A stretch of DNA of 23,642 bases, from positions 1-23,642 of the forward strand of contig JAAZHL010000025.1 in the NCBI GenBank assembly GCA_012510755.1. Reading direction: 5' to 3'. This DNA is from Leucobacter sp. GTDB lineage: Bacteria; Actinomycetota; Actinomycetes; Actinomycetales; Microbacteriaceae. The position numbers and the translations under genes were made by a program. Of this stretch, positions 23,227 through 23,642 are shown piece after piece (the first letter of the stretch is position 1; every line of letters begins with the position of its first letter). The notes beneath the pieces are model-generated. The model did not search any database, was not told where the DNA came from, and saw only the letters and a list, made by a program, of their open reading frames with translations.

Positions 23227-23642
23227 ACGTTTCTGTCCCATGTTGTTGCGTCCACAGAATGCTCTCGCAACTTCGCCTTCTGAACCTTCTGCGTCGGCGT
23301 CTTTGGCAGTGCGTCCACAAAACGCACATACCTCGGCAGCATGAACTTCGGAAGCTTGCTGGCACAAAACTCATACAAGTCGTTTGGAGCCAGGCTCTCG
23401 CCAGGCTGAGTCACAACAACGATCATGACTTCGTCCTCACCAAACTCCGAGGGCACAGCCACAGCCGCCGACTCAAGCACAGCAGGGTGCTGATTCACAC
23501 AGGCCTCAACCTCAAACGACGAAATATTCTCACCACGGCGACGAATTGCATCCTTTTGGCGATCGACAAAAAAGAAGTTCCCGTCAGCGTCCCGAATGAA
23601 CCCATCACCGGTGTGAAGCCATTGATTACGAGTCGCCTTCAC
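23214..23642 (-). CDS. AMP-dependent acyl-CoA ligase, C-terminal part (N-terminus beyond the window)
   Basis: This is the last 142 residues of a second ANL-superfamily ligase; the open frame runs off the right edge and the GTG at its end is an internal codon, not the start. Visible motifs are RNQWLHTGD, the hinge FFFVDRQKDAIRRRGENISS, and the C-terminal lysine region TPTQKVQK, all in the usual order. The ending ATTWDRNV matches the ATTWDRSA of the liv-operon ligase, and the two C-domains are clearly related but well diverged, so this is a paralogue, not a recent copy. Its upstream partners are not visible. Its stop lies inside the terminator hairpin. Confidence 0.92.
   Translation of the reverse strand: MKATRNQWLHTGDGFIRDADGNFFFVDRQKDAIRRRGENISSFEVEACVNQHPAVLESAAVAVPSEFGEDEVMIVVVTQPGESLAPNDLYEFCASKLPKFMLPRYVRFVDALPKTPTQKVQKAKLREHSVDATTWDRNVVVA

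Overview
The window looks like a catabolic island from an actinobacterium of moderately high GC. The clues are a TIGR03084/mycothiol-type DinB-fold protein, actinobacterial-style acyl-CoA carboxylase subunits, secreted lipoprotein solute-binding proteins and many GTG starts. I cannot name the genus from sequence alone. No rRNA, tRNA, CRISPR array, insertion sequence or phage gene was seen. Both window ends cut through genes: a livF-type ATPase on the left and an acyl-CoA ligase on the right.

Layout, left to right. (1) 8077 down to 1, minus strand: one long operon of acyl-CoA ligase, livH permease, livK binding lipoprotein, livG ATPase, a carboxyltransferase, livM permease and livF (partial). 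It encodes a complete branched-chain-amino-acid-type (HAAT) ABC importer with a CoA-activating enzyme and a carboxyltransferase built into it. (2) 14465 down to 8358, minus strand: a second operon of MCC-like carboxyltransferase, biotin carboxylase fused to a biotin carrier domain, a stand-alone biotin carboxylase, and a zinc-lobe MDR reductase. (3) 14729 to 16433, plus strand: a TetR-family regulator followed by a quinone-oxidoreductase-like MDR, divergent from operon 2. (4) 17340 down to 16489: a TesB-type acyl-CoA thioesterase. (5) 20708 down to 17447: a TRAP carboxylate transporter (dctP, dctQ, dctM). (6) 21086 to 23152, plus strand: an SDR dehydrogenase, a TIGR03084 protein and a RidA-family protein. 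(7) 23642 down to 23214: the C-terminal part of a second acyl-CoA ligase.

Taken together this reads as uptake of an organic acid by two unrelated transporters, CoA activation by related ligases, biotin-dependent carboxylation of an acyl-CoA, redox steps by SDR/MDR enzymes, and thioester release by TesB. No acyl-CoA dehydrogenase, enoyl-CoA hydratase or thiolase is present here, so the substrate stays unassigned.

The most striking structure is a 14-bp palindrome core, TGAC-N6-GTCA. I found it four times in a by-eye scan, every time in a 5' intergenic region: in front of the liv operon, between the carboxylase operon and tetR, and twice between dctP and the SDR operon (once near each promoter). 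It probably ties the whole island into one regulon, with the local TetR protein as the obvious candidate regulator.
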